NCBI GenBank assembly: GCA_951802195.1
Contig: OX637625.1
Span: 372,001 to 436,000 of the forward strand
Direction: 5' to 3'
DNA from: Tausonia pullulans
Taxonomy: Eukaryota; Basidiomycota; Tremellomycetes; Cystofilobasidiales; Mrakiaceae
Length of the DNA stretch: 64,000 nucleotides
The notes beneath the pieces are model-generated. The model did not search any database. It was not told the origin of the DNA and was given only the letters and a program-made list of their open reading frames with translations. Both the position numbers and the translations under genes were made by a program. Of this stretch, positions 54,545 to 64,000 are shown piece by piece (the first letter of the stretch is position 1; each line of letters begins with the position of its first letter).

Positions 54545-56136
54545 ATGGTCCCACGCTTCTCCCTCTGCCCTCTCTCGACCTTCGCCCTTCTCTCCGACCT
54601 GTCAACCTCCACCTCCAACCGCTCCGCTATGAGCACACACGGCTTCCTCTTCTCCACAGCTCGGCTATCTCGGGGCGTCTCAAATTCGAGTCTCGCGTCT
54701 CGGCCACCAACAGCGTCGCTAGCGCGGGTCTCCGCCTTAACCCCCGCCTTGAACCTCGCCTCCTCGCCGGCGCGAACAGCCTGTCTCTTCCCGAACCTCT
54801 ACGCCTTCCGTTCGTACGCTGCCCCGCCAGCCCGCCCTCCACCACCAAGGGTTCCCGTGGCGCCAACATACGCTCCGAGGCAGATGGTGTCGCCATCGAG
54901 CTCGGCCACAGCGCCTCTGAGGCCAACGGCGACGCCCACAACGACAGCAGCAGAGGCAGGGCAGCAGGCAGCTCGACAGAAGCAGCAGGCCCCTTTGGAA
55001 GAGGAGCGCCCGGAGGGGATGAATGTTGTCGACGGTCTAGTGTGGAGTTTGCGGCTGAGAGTGATTCGAGCATTCACAACGAAGGAGGGCCAGATGGTGA
55101 GCTCATGGCTCTGACCTGAGGGAGCGACAGGCATTGGATTGACTTTGTTCTATGTGATATAACAGCTCTGGGGAGTCATTGGAGGTGGGTCGCTCGCTTT
55201 GTTGGACGGAGCTGAGACTGCGAAGACGCGCGCTCCCGAAGCCCGCGACTGATTACGCCGCCACACGCCTTTCGCAGTGAACACGCTCATCTTTTTCGCC
55301 TGGAACATCGGTGTCGTCATGCTCAACGATGCTCCGGATGGGGAGGGCGAGGAGCCGCAACTCAAGGCCCCTGGCTTCATGGAGCGACATTTCACGGTCT
55401 CGTTGACCAACATGGAGAACGGCCGCTAGTTCGTTCTGCAATTACAATTCTAGAGGGATCTTTTAGACTTATATGTCCTTGCCCACAGCTGGACCCTTTT
55501 CACCAGCAGTTTTTCCCACGTCGTCCTCCCCCATTTTGCTTTCGACATGTTCCTCTTTTACTTCTACGGCAAGCGCCTTCTACGGTCCGTCCTTCCTTCC
55601 ATCTTCCCCTTCTCACATCTCTATCTGTATCTGAACCCCTATGTCGCCATCACACAGGGTCGTCGGTCCTCTCAATTTTATCACCATCTACCTCGCCGCT
55701 GCACCCGTGAGCGCGCTCGCTGCGGTTCTCCAGCAGCGCTTCAGCCAGACAGACAAAGTCAATCTCGGGTCGATGGGCCCAAACCTGGCCGTGATGACGG
55801 TGCGTGTGGGCAGACTGCTACGTCGCAGCATCCAATTGCTGAAGACGAACGATCGACCACCAGTTTCTCACGGCGCTTTGGTCCAACTCGCCCGTCCGGT
55901 TTATCGGCGTTCCGATCAAGTACCTTGCGCTCGCTTTCCCCGTTGTACGTCCTGCTCTCCTCTTTCCTTATCTCTCTCCTGCGTTGAGAGCCCGGGTCGC
56001 TGATGGTTCCATACAGTACGAGGTCTGGTCGTGGTACGCAGACGATGGGACGGACCAGTCGCAGGCGAGCGATGTGGCGAGCGTCGCATTGGGGCTGTTT
56101 TCTTTCTGGCGTTACAAGAGGGTGCTCGCCTATTGA
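54545..56136 (+). CDS. Rhomboid-like membrane protein without catalytic residues
   Basis: The long N-terminus resembles a mitochondrial presequence (Ser/Arg/Ala-rich, few acids: STARLSRGVSNSSLASR, NLYAFRSYAAPPARP). After NVVDGLVWSLRLRVIRAFTT and LWGVIG comes VNTLIFFAWNIGVVMLNDAP. Then FMERHFTVSLTNMENGRYWT and LFTSSFSHVVLPHFAFDMFL, the rhomboid loop-1 region. Next VVGPLNFITIYLAAAPVSAL, LGSMGPNLAVMT where active enzymes have GxSG, FLTALWSNSPVRFIGVPIKY and SQASDVASVALGLFSFWRYK where active enzymes have a His before GG. The Ser, His and the HxxxN Asn are therefore replaced (M, D, D). Seven exons. Probably a pseudoprotease, possibly in the mitochondrial inner membrane. Confidence 0.78.
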
Positions 56137-57032
56137 GTATGGGGTCGCTTGTTTGGCACTACTGTTTGGTTGAGAAAGATTGAAGCGGCAGCTCTGGAGA
56201 CAAGCGACCTTGTCTAGGCGTGTGATGCATACCCAGCTCACGACACCGACGATAACGGCCAACCGAGTTTGGCCAGACAATGCCGTTCTCCTGCGCGCGA
56301 AGGCGAGGGATTGCTGGCTGCATTTTGAGCTGGACCAGGGTCTGGGGGTTGACCTTCAGGGCTTTGTCCTGACCCGCTCGCATGCTCGTACGTCCTCCAC
56401 TTCTTATGACCGCGTACTCTGAGGAGCCCCAAGGAACGACTCCTCCTGTCAATCGATTGAGCCTTCGCTCGCCATCGGTGCACAGGCACGTGGAAGCCCA
56501 GCCGCAAGCGGGTCATCCCACCTGAGGGAGGACCAGTTTGTCAGTAGCACCCTCATTTGCTTGCCGCAGTCTCACCACTCCAGGACGGCTCTGCCCCTTC
56601 TGCTGGACCTTCCTGGCCTGCGCTCGGTCGGAGATCCCTGTCCGAAGGCGTCAGCTTTCCTTCGGACCTGCTGCGAGAGATCGAAAGAAGGAGGGTTGGG
56701 GTCCCAGACGACAGAGGAAGGGGGAGGGCAGGGGCGGAAGCAAAAATCAATCAGATTGAGATAGGCGAGAGTGGAGGAGGGAAACCAAGAGCCAAGTGAG
56801 GGCGGCGACTTTTCCAGGTCCTCTTAGCATCGAACCACCACGCCTCTCGCCTCCACTCGCCGTCCACGGTTGCTGCACACACTCCCCTCGAGACCAGCCT
56901 TCGCCCTCCCCTCTCTCCTGCTGCTGCCGCTGGCGTCTCTCCTCCAAACGGGCTTTCCCTTCCCCAGAGCGCCCACCCTCCGCCCTCCGACCCTCTCGCT
57001 CCCCCCTTCCCTTCCCTCCCGCTCCGCCCAGC
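56137..57032. other. Intergenic, HAPX upstream region
   Basis: About 900 bp without a gene, pyrimidine-rich in the last 200 bp. I see no clear iron-regulatory (GATA-type) site. Confidence 0.5.
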
Positions 57033-59465
57033 ATGCCTTCTCCGGCGATTGCGGTTGCAACTACCCGGGACACCTCGAGCTCGGACGGCAAGAGTGAGTG
57101 CTTCGTTCGTGTGGCGTGGGCGGATGAGGGGGGCCTCGACTTCCTGTGTCCCCCTCCCTCCCATTTCCCCTCCCGTCTCGCGCGCCTGCGTCTTTCGCTC
57201 CCCCGTCCTCTGCCCCGCTGCGGCGGGAGGCGTCGGTCATCCGGCCTCCGCCTTCTCTCGCTCACAGGCGCACGCAACCCTGCCAAGGAAGACCACTCAC
57301 CACTTTTCCTTCCCGGCCCAGTCTTCGCCAAAGCCAGCAAGGAATGGACCATCCCCCCGCGACCACGGCCCGGTCGCAAGGCCGCCGAGGTTCCCAAGGC
57401 CGTAGCGGCAGGCAAGGGGAACCAGAACCGGGAGGCCCAGAGGTCCGCTCGCTGCTTAACCCCCCCCCTCCTCTCCCTCGCCCACATGGGGATTTCAGGG
57501 GCTGATGTCAGTTGTCGCTCTCTCTTTCGCTTCTCATTAGGGCTTTCCGGGAGCGGAAGCAGGACTATGTCGCTGAGCTCGAGCAGAGGATCCGGGACTG
57601 TGAGTGGCCGAGGGAAAGACTATCGCAAGTAATTGGTCCTTCAGGTGGCTGACGCCATATCATTGTCCCTCCGTCTGCAGATGAACAGCAGGAGGTACAG
57701 AAGAACATCTCTCTTCAGCAAATTTCGCTCGTCCTCAAGAATGAGAACAAGGCCCTCAAGGCGGAGAACAACCGACTCAGAGAGCTCGTCGTCCAACTCG
57801 GTGGTGATCCGACGGTCACGCCCGGCAGCACCACCAGCTCACGCTCGACCCGGGCGGGCACAACCTCGGCGACCAGCAAGAAGCGCAAGGTCAAGCCTGA
57901 GCCGGGGCTTGACGATGAGGCTGCCGCTCGCGTCCTGGCGCATGCTAGCACGAGCAATGCATCCTTGGCGATGTCCTCGACACGCCGCAGGCAGTCGAGC
58001 GTCTCCTCTTCGGTCGGAACGGCACCTGGCAGCCCCTCGGCGTCTACGGCGTCGAAGCCCCCTCTCAGCCAGTTCGACTTCTCATTCCAGCACGAGCAGG
58101 CGGGTCGAGGCTCTGTCTCGCCTGGCAGATTTACCTTGTCCAACTCCGACTTCAACGCTGCACCAGGCTCGCCCTTCGATCAGCGGATCCCCCAGTCGCC
58201 TGTGGCACGAGCGAGTTCGCCGTCGTCCCACTGCCACTCGGCCTCATCCTCGTACGGCTCGAGCACGATGTCAAGCTCCGCCAAGAGCGTCGCTTCATCC
58301 TCCTCCGCCGCCACCCAGCCGGCATTCGACTGCTCTTTCTGCTCTGTCAACGACTCGCCGTGCATTTGCCGGATGGCTGCCGAGGCGTCCTCCTCCGCGA
58401 CCAAGCCTGCCCCAGCGACGCCTACCAACAGCCCTCTCCCGACGAGCCTCGAGGGTCTCCTCAATGTTGAAATGATCGCACCGACGCTGTCCGATCCGGC
58501 ACCCTCCTTCGGGATCGACATCCCTGCGGCGAAAGCCTCCCCGTTCTCTTCTTCCTCTTCTACGGGAGCCGTTCGTCTCCGCCGACACGCTCAGCCCTCA
58601 ACATCGTCGCCGGTCATCCGGGCGTCCATTTGGACTGTCACCTCAGCATCCCCTTCTCTCTCCAACAACGACGCCGAGTGCACGGGTGACCCCTCTTCGT
58701 GTCCTGCATGCAAGGATGACCCCTTCGGCAAGGCCTTCTGCGAAACGCTCGAAGCCAGCGTCTGCGCTGGTGACCCAGAGAACCGGTGCGACAACTGCAA
58801 GGCTGGGGCGGATGCGGGAGTGGGGGAGGGAGAGATGAGGGCCGCATGCTGTGGTGTTCCCGAGGCATGCGGGGCGGCATTGGAGACGACAAAGTCGGAG
58901 CCGTGCATTGATGAGGTGGCGGCCAAGGCGGCGGCGATGATGGTGGGGCCATCGCCTCCGACGACCCAGGTGAACGGCGAGATGATCAGCGCGAGTGATG
59001 CATGGCGGCAGTTCAAGGTGAGGCGCTGTCTTCCGGTGTTTCTGTGCAACCGGCCCTGCTAACTCGCTTCATTACTAGTCCCACCCGAATGCCACGTTCG
59101 CCGACCTTTCCCTTCTCGCTGAGGTCGTTTCTCGACGAACCAAGTGCTTTACCCCGCACCTTCCTCTCTCCCCATCCCCCCTCTCCCAATCCACGACGCT
59201 CGGCGCCTCCAACTCTATGGACGACCTCCCAGCGTTGGTTTCGGCCCCACCCGCTCGACCAGCCAAGAAGCGTCGCCTTGAAGTCGATGCCGAGGGCGTC
59301 AAGGAGGCGATGCGCATGCTCGACGCCCGATCTGGCGTCCGTGCCCTGGGGGAGGTCGGCGTCGTCGAGGAGCTCAAGAGGGGCAGGAGACTGAGTGATA
59401 TCAGGGGGACTCTGGATAGTAGTATGATGGAGACGGAGGAGCAGGAAGTGGTGGCGCTTGACTGA
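57033..59465 (+). CDS. HAPX: HapX-type bZIP iron regulator
   Basis: Iron-responsive bZIP factor that works with the CCAAT-binding complex. ATG at 57033: MPSPAIAVATTRDTSSSDGK. Exon 2 carries the Hap4/HapX CCAAT-complex-binding motif SKEWTIPPRPRPGRKA. The basic region GNQNREAQRAFRERKQDYVA leads to the zipper (ELEQRIRDYEQQEVQ, LVLKNENKALKAENNRLREL), spanning two introns. The long C-terminal part has four Cys-rich patches: CSFC-x5-CIC (58331 on), CTGDPSSCPAC, CETLEASVCAGDPENRCDNC and AACCGVPEAC. In HapX such regions sense iron, probably through Fe-S clusters. It ends SWRQF-like (DAWRQFKSHPNA), then RPAKKRRLEVDAEGVKEAM (nuclear signal) and METEEQEVVALD. Confidence 0.93.
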
Positions 59466-59964
59466 TGATGAGCGGGCTGGGCGCTATCTGTCTTTTTCCT
59501 CGTTTATTTCTCTTCCACGTTGCCCCGGCCCTGGATGACCGACTTTCCCCCCCGTTTCGATTGTACGAATTTTATTTGTCTCTTTTATCTGTTGACCACT
59601 ATTGATACATGTCCACATCTGAGAGGTGTCCTGTGCTATATGTTGAAAGACGACCAACGCCCTCGTTTGGTGTTTGTTTTCCCGTGTCGAACACGCCAGT
59701 GTCTTGCACTCTCCCTTTTTTACTCCCTTTCATGCGCTTCCAGCGCGAATCGACTTGAGTCAACCTGCCGACGGGTAGAGAGACCAGGAACAAAATGAAG
59801 AAGCCTCTAGCTCGCTCGCGACGCGTGCGCTTCGGGAAAGAAAACCAGGCGCGCCCTCCGCCCTCCGCCTTCCTTTCAACCCTCACAACCTCACCTCACT
59901 CTCATCCATCCGCCTTCCTCCGCCCATCCTCACCACTCATCCTCCTGCTCTCTGCCTCTCTTCG
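59466..59964. other. Intergenic
   Basis: 3' flank of HAPX and CT-rich leader of the SPO12-like gene. No gene. Confidence 0.5.
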
Positions 59965-61111
59965 CCATGTCTGCTCCCTCCTCCTCGAACTCGTCCCCGA
60001 CCGTCCTCCCGCTCCACCACCCGGGCCAGGAGGCCAAGGTCGTCCTTCCTCAGGCTCCCCTCGCCAGCAACGGAGGTGCGTTGTCGTCGTCCTTCGCTCC
60101 CTCGTTCAGCATGGTCTTTTCTCTCGACTTGTCCTCGTCGAATGCCACTACAAGCACAAGCTTGGTCGGAGCTTGCTAGCAACCAGGCGGATGAAGGCAG
60201 ACCGGCTCGCCCGCTTGTTTGCCCTCTCCTCCACCCGCAAGCGGCGGCGCACGGTCGTCGTGTTGAGTGAACACGGTGGAACCGACTCATCATTCACCAT
60301 GCTCCCGCCTGCGTCTCGACCTGCTCAAAAGATCTCTCCGCGTTCCCACCTGACCCATGCCCGTCCTGAGCACCGAAGGCTGACTCATTGTTGCTTCCTC
60401 TCGCCCACCCGCCGTCGCCTCCCTCCACACAACTCAATCAACCCGATCTCTCTCTCCCCCCTCAGGCAACGTCGCCACCGAGCACACCATCACCATGAAC
60501 TCTGCCATGGGTGCCGGGCAGAAGGCTCTCCTCCAGAAGCGTCTTGCTCCTGGGTGCGTCGTCCTCTCGCACTTCATCAGTCAGCCGTCGACCTAGCGTG
60601 CTGACAACCGACCAACCCACTTCACGCTCCTTCCTGTCCACTCCGCCTTCCCTCTCCGCCTTCTCCCCTCTTTGTCCCTCGCTCGTCTTCCCTCTTTGTC
60701 CTCCCTCGTTTGTCTGGGCACTCCCCCCCCCCCACCCCACCACACACACACAGCCACCCCTCGATGGTCTCGCCGACGGACAACATGATGTCGCCCTGCA
60801 CGGCGAAGCTCGCCGGCACCAAGAAGAAGAACTTTGTCAAGTCAGTCTCTACGGCGCATGCTGGCGCGCGGACGAAGGCTCTTAGCTGATCAACGCGCGT
60901 TTCTCTCGCTTCTCAGGGGCAAGCCGTTTGCCCTTGCTGGGTCGTTCGCCGCCGCGGCCTCGAACCCGGAGGACGGCGTACGTCTCTTCGTTCTGTTGTG
61001 CTGTCTATCTGTCGACGCACCCGGCTCACCGTGTGATCGTTCCATTCTCCCCAGGACGAGAACGCAGCTCCGGCCAGGCGGACCGCGGCGACTCGCATGA
61101 TGGAGTTCTAA
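59965..61111 (+). CDS. Spo12-family protein
   Basis: Small nuclear/nucleolar protein of the Spo12 family, linked to mitotic exit in yeast. Four exons: MSAPSSSNSSPTVLPLHHPG to PLASNG; GNVATEHTITMNSAMGAGQK and ALLQKRLAPG; HPSMVSPTDNMMSPCTAKLA then GTKKKNFVK; GKPFALAGSF to DENAAPARRTAATRMMEF. The SPTDNxMSPCTAKL block is the family signature. The first intron is about 370 nt, long for this genome. About 130 residues. Confidence 0.88.
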
Positions 61112-62085
61112 GCTAGCCGCTTAGTATCCTTCATGCCCGCCTGCCGCCTCGTCCCCAAGTCTCCAGTTCTCCATCCAGTTCAAGCCCTTCTCTGTAACGG
61201 TGTATCATCAAGCCGGTGCGTCGGGGCCCTCGCCTTCTGCTCTGCCCGGAGCTCGTTCCTGCATCCTGATCTCGTCTTCGTTTGTCTCTCCTAGATGATG
61301 GCGCTCCCTTCTGCTCTCCTTACTCCCATCTTCATCCATATCACTCCTCTCGTCCTTCTTTCTGCCGGCGAGGTCCGTCTTCTTTATCTACGTAAACATG
61401 CACGACGACCCCTTCTTTCGCTTCGATTCTCTCCGCTTTCATCCATCTTCTCTGGCTCGCCCGCTGGCCATACTTGCCCCCCTTTTTTTCCTTTCTGCGG
61501 TTGCGTTTCGCTTTGTCAGCTCCCACTCCAGTCGCCTGCCTTATGCTCATGCACCTCTCTGCGAACATGCTCCGAGCAAAAACTGAACGAAAGAGGAGAC
61601 CGACCACGCGGCCGGAAATGCGCAAGAGAAGCAGGCAAGCTCATATCCTCCTCATGCATACTCGTTAAATGAGAGGTCGAGACTCCAGATTACCCTCCCC
61701 GGCAATGAAGTCATCTTCTCTTCTCGTCACTTCAAGTGGCAGAGAGAAGGAGGACCAAACAACACCTCCGCATGGCGTGCATGGCGTGCATGGACTCCAA
61801 GATGAGGCCGCGGTGCTGATGATGAAACGTGAAACGCGCCTCGACGTCATTTCTCGCCTTCTCCACCAACTCCAAGCCTCCCCCCTTGAACTCCGCAAAT
61901 TATGACCCTTTCCCTCGTGATGCACATGGTTGTCTTGTGATGACGCGCTATCTCTCTGGAGAAGAGGATAAATGAACTTTCTTGTGAACTGCTCTTCAAT
62001 CCTCCATCCACACCAACGAACTCCTCTCATTCCCTCTCCTCCGTCTCGCTCCCCAGCACCCCCAAACTCTACACATTTCTCCAAC
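61112..62085. other. Intergenic
   Basis: About 970 bp without a supported gene, including a possible long 3' UTR of the SPO12-like gene. GCATGGCGTGCATGGC at 61771-61790 is a short direct repeat. Confidence 0.5.
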
Positions 62086-62553
62086 ATGCCCTTCCGCAAC
62101 TCTCGTTCCACCCGTCGGCACACCACCGCCCACTCCCTTTCAACCGACGCGCCTCGCTCCGGTCGTCGCCACTTCTGGAACCATCGTGCGACCACTGCTG
62201 GACGTGTCAGCGGACTCAAGGGGTGAGGACTCACCGGCCTCTACTTCGGCGCGCCGCTTGCTGATCTGTCTTGTTCTCCTCTCCAGTGCCATCAACAACC
62301 CCAATGTCACCCCGACTGGCCGTAAGCAGGCCAAGAGGGAGCTCCGTGGCATGTAAGTCTGCCACTTTCATCTCTGCGCTCGCTTGAGAGCTCCGCCCGA
62401 TCCCTGAGTTCGTCCGCTGACCACATTGCCCTTTCTTCTCTCTCTTCTCGTAGGGGTGTCAAGCCTCCTCGCGAGCGTCTCGGCACCAAGCTCCGCCGCT
62501 GGCTTCATCTCGGTGGCAGGCGCGAGAGCCGCACCACGCGCTCCAGGATTTGA
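62086..62553 (+). CDS. Small very basic protein, about 100 residues
   Basis: Three exons join in frame: MPFRNSRSTRRHTTAHSLST, with GRRHFWNHRATTAGRVSGLK; AINNPNVTPTGRKQAKRELR; GVKPPRERLGTKLRRWLHLG then GRRESRTTRSRI. Introns 62225-62286 and 62355-62453 have GT-AG ends. Very rich in Arg, Thr and Ser, with almost no acids. It resembles small basic stress-type or nucleic-acid-binding proteins seen across fungi, but I cannot name a family. Confidence 0.6.
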
Positions 62554-63338
62554 GCCTCAGAAGCCCTGTTTGGTTCTTCTGCTTAACGAACAATCATGAC
62601 CCACACTCGTCTTACCTACTGTAGCCCATAGCCTTTTCCCTTCTCTCTCCGATCCATGATAATAGTCAAATATCTGCCGCCGAGACCGCTTTGAAAGTCA
62701 GGCGCGTCGAGAGCCGCCGGCCGCAGTCGATCCTCCTGCGAGCGTTTCAGCCGTTCACTCGCTTGACCTCGTCCGGTGACCGCCCTCCTCTCCCTCTCCC
62801 TTCTCATTTCCGACGCCAACCAACCCGCCGCCACCTCTCTCATCAAGCAATCAAATTCTTCCGTTGCCACTTCTTTTGTTCGCTTAGCAAGGAGCCCACG
62901 ACTTTCTCATCAGGGCCTGCTCTTTTCCCCTCTCTTCCTCTCCTTCTTCGGGTTCTCTCCGACGGTCCGTTCCCCCCCTTTCTCCCTCGAGGCCCCTCAA
63001 CCACTTCTCTCTCCATCTTACTCTTCCTTGCTCTTGCCTTCCGCCTTCTTCATCCTCCGCCCGACCTCCAGTCGGACAGCCTAAACCATCTCGACCTCCC
63101 CGCCGTTGTTCTGCCCGGCGAGCCCGCCTCCCTCAACCTCCTCGTCTCGATCAGCTACCACTGCGGGGGCTCCCTCTCATTCCCGCCCCTCTCCTCCCTT
63201 CTCTCGCTCGACCTTAACTACTCGATTTCGCCGCCAGTCCGGCACCACGCTCCCCTCTACCACCTCCTCTATCACCTCCTCTTCCTCTCGCAACACGTCT
63301 TCTGCACCCACGAGCGACACACCCTCTCTCCCTCTCCT
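62554..63338. other. Intergenic / long CT-rich leader
   Basis: The frame of the GTPase gene stays open upstream from 62691, but no ATG precedes 63339, so this is taken as promoter and 5' leader. Confidence 0.5.
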
Positions 63339-64000
63339 ATGACGTCCCGTCATCAGTCCCCCCCCGTCTCCACGTACTCCTCCAAGCCCACCTTCCCCTC
63401 ACGCTCCAAGACCTTCGGCTCCCCGACGTCAACCTCTCAAGCCGCCGCCTTCCCGACGCTCACGAGTGCCGCCTCATTCTCCCCTCACAACCAGTCCCAT
63501 CACCCTCTCCACCTCGCATCCACGCTCCCCCCCTCACTGGGCGCGGGAGAGGACGACGACCGCATCAACCGGCCGACAGCGCGACGCGTCCGCGAGATCA
63601 CCCAGGGCGGCGGGTCTCCCACGTTCGATGACGGGCTCGAGGCGAAGTTGGTCATTCTCGGGAGTCAAGATGTCGGCAAGACGTCGATTTGCCATCGGTA
63701 GGTGCTTGCTCTCTCTCTCTCCAGGCTTGAACGGGTGGAGGAGACGCTCGCGATGAGACGAGACGAGCCGAGCCAAACAAGCACGCAAGAGGCGCCGCCC
63801 GTCGCTTGCCTTCGCTCGCTCAATTCGTCCCGTCGCCCGTCCGGCTCCGTGGTCTCGTGGATCGCTCTCAAATGACCGCCTCCATCCGACCTGCGCTGAG
63901 TCATCGCTTGATCGCTTGTCTGTGCCCATAATAGGTACACATCCAAGAAGTTTGTCGGTGGAACGCAGGCGACCGTCGGCGGGAGCCTCTTCACGAGGAA
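63339..64000 (+). CDS. Rab/Ras-like small GTPase, 5' part (cut by the right edge)
   Basis: Exon 1 is 63339-63697 and exon 2 starts at 63935; the rest is outside the window. A 90-residue Ser/Thr/Pro-rich extension (MTSRHQSPPVSTYSSKP on) precedes the G domain: LEAKLVILGSQDVGKTSICH, then RYTSKKFVGGTQATVGGSLF and TRK. GSQDVGKTS is the P-loop, and TQATVGGSLFTRK corresponds to switch I of Rab5/Rab21-like GTPases. The long extension is unusual for Rabs but known in some fungal members. Confidence 0.82.

Noticed and set aside
62691-63701. A 336-codon open frame as a longer form of the GTPase
   Set aside because: The first ATG in this frame is at 63339; the upstream part is pyrimidine-rich leader that happens to stay open.
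1-64000. CRISPR arrays, LTR retroelements or viral genes
   Set aside because: No regularly spaced direct repeats, no long terminal repeats and no reverse transcriptase, integrase or capsid frames were seen.

Overview
The window looks like nuclear DNA of a basidiomycete yeast, most likely a red yeast of the Pucciniomycotina (Microbotryomycetes: Rhodotorula, Rhodosporidium, Sporobolomyces). That placement is inference from high GC, many short GT-AG introns per gene, tightly packed genes and a HapX regulator with cysteine-rich regions. I recognise 21 protein genes (two cut by the window edges) and list four more that are hypothetical. Seven tRNA genes and a family of short poly(A)-tailed repeats lie between the genes.

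Layout of the protein genes. Left edge: MVP1 sorting nexin (partial, -), PPIL2-type U-box cyclophilin (-), a CorA-like transporter (+), riboflavin kinase FMN1 (+), SNG1/DUF3533 membrane protein (+). Middle: Grx6/7-type glutaredoxin (-), mitochondrial-type aspartyl-tRNA synthetase (-) head-to-head with nicotinate phosphoribosyltransferase (+), pyruvate decarboxylase (-), PRP4 splicing factor (-) head-to-head with a very long PYM1-like protein (+), a small 82-residue protein (+), then UTP4 (-), TFB2 (+), TAF6 (-) and MED10 (+). Right: an unrecognised gene (-), a Cid1-type nucleotidyltransferase (-), a rhomboid-like protein that lacks its catalytic residues (+), HAPX (+), a Spo12-family protein (+), a small basic protein (+) and the 5' part of a Rab/Ras-like GTPase (+). 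Six divergent pairs share intergenic gaps of about 100-250 bp. TFB2, TAF6 and MED10 bring subunits of TFIIH, TFIID and Mediator together within 6 kb.

The gene-poor stretches (about 1.2-3.8, 11.3-13.2, 16-18.5, 26.5-27.8 and 30.7-34.4 kb) hold the most unusual content. First, two identical copies of a circularly permuted elongator tRNA-Met(CAU) gene occur at 3298-3374 (-) and 11989-12065 (+). In each, the 3' half of the tRNA is encoded upstream of the 5' half, with a 5-nt linker between the acceptor strands. Each has intact A and B boxes and a T5 terminator, and its leader and trailer can pair next to the anticodon loop. Each sits in a nearly identical inverted duplication of about 370 bp. Permuted tRNA genes are known from some algae and archaea; I know of none described in fungi. 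Second, three tRNA-Pro(AGG) genes, one tRNA-Pro(UGG) and one tRNA-Lys(CUU) carry introns, 77-84 nt long in the Pro genes. Third, short poly(A)-tailed retroposons lie about 80-92 bp upstream of four of these tRNA genes, always with the tail pointing away from the tRNA. This suggests integration guided by the Pol III machinery.
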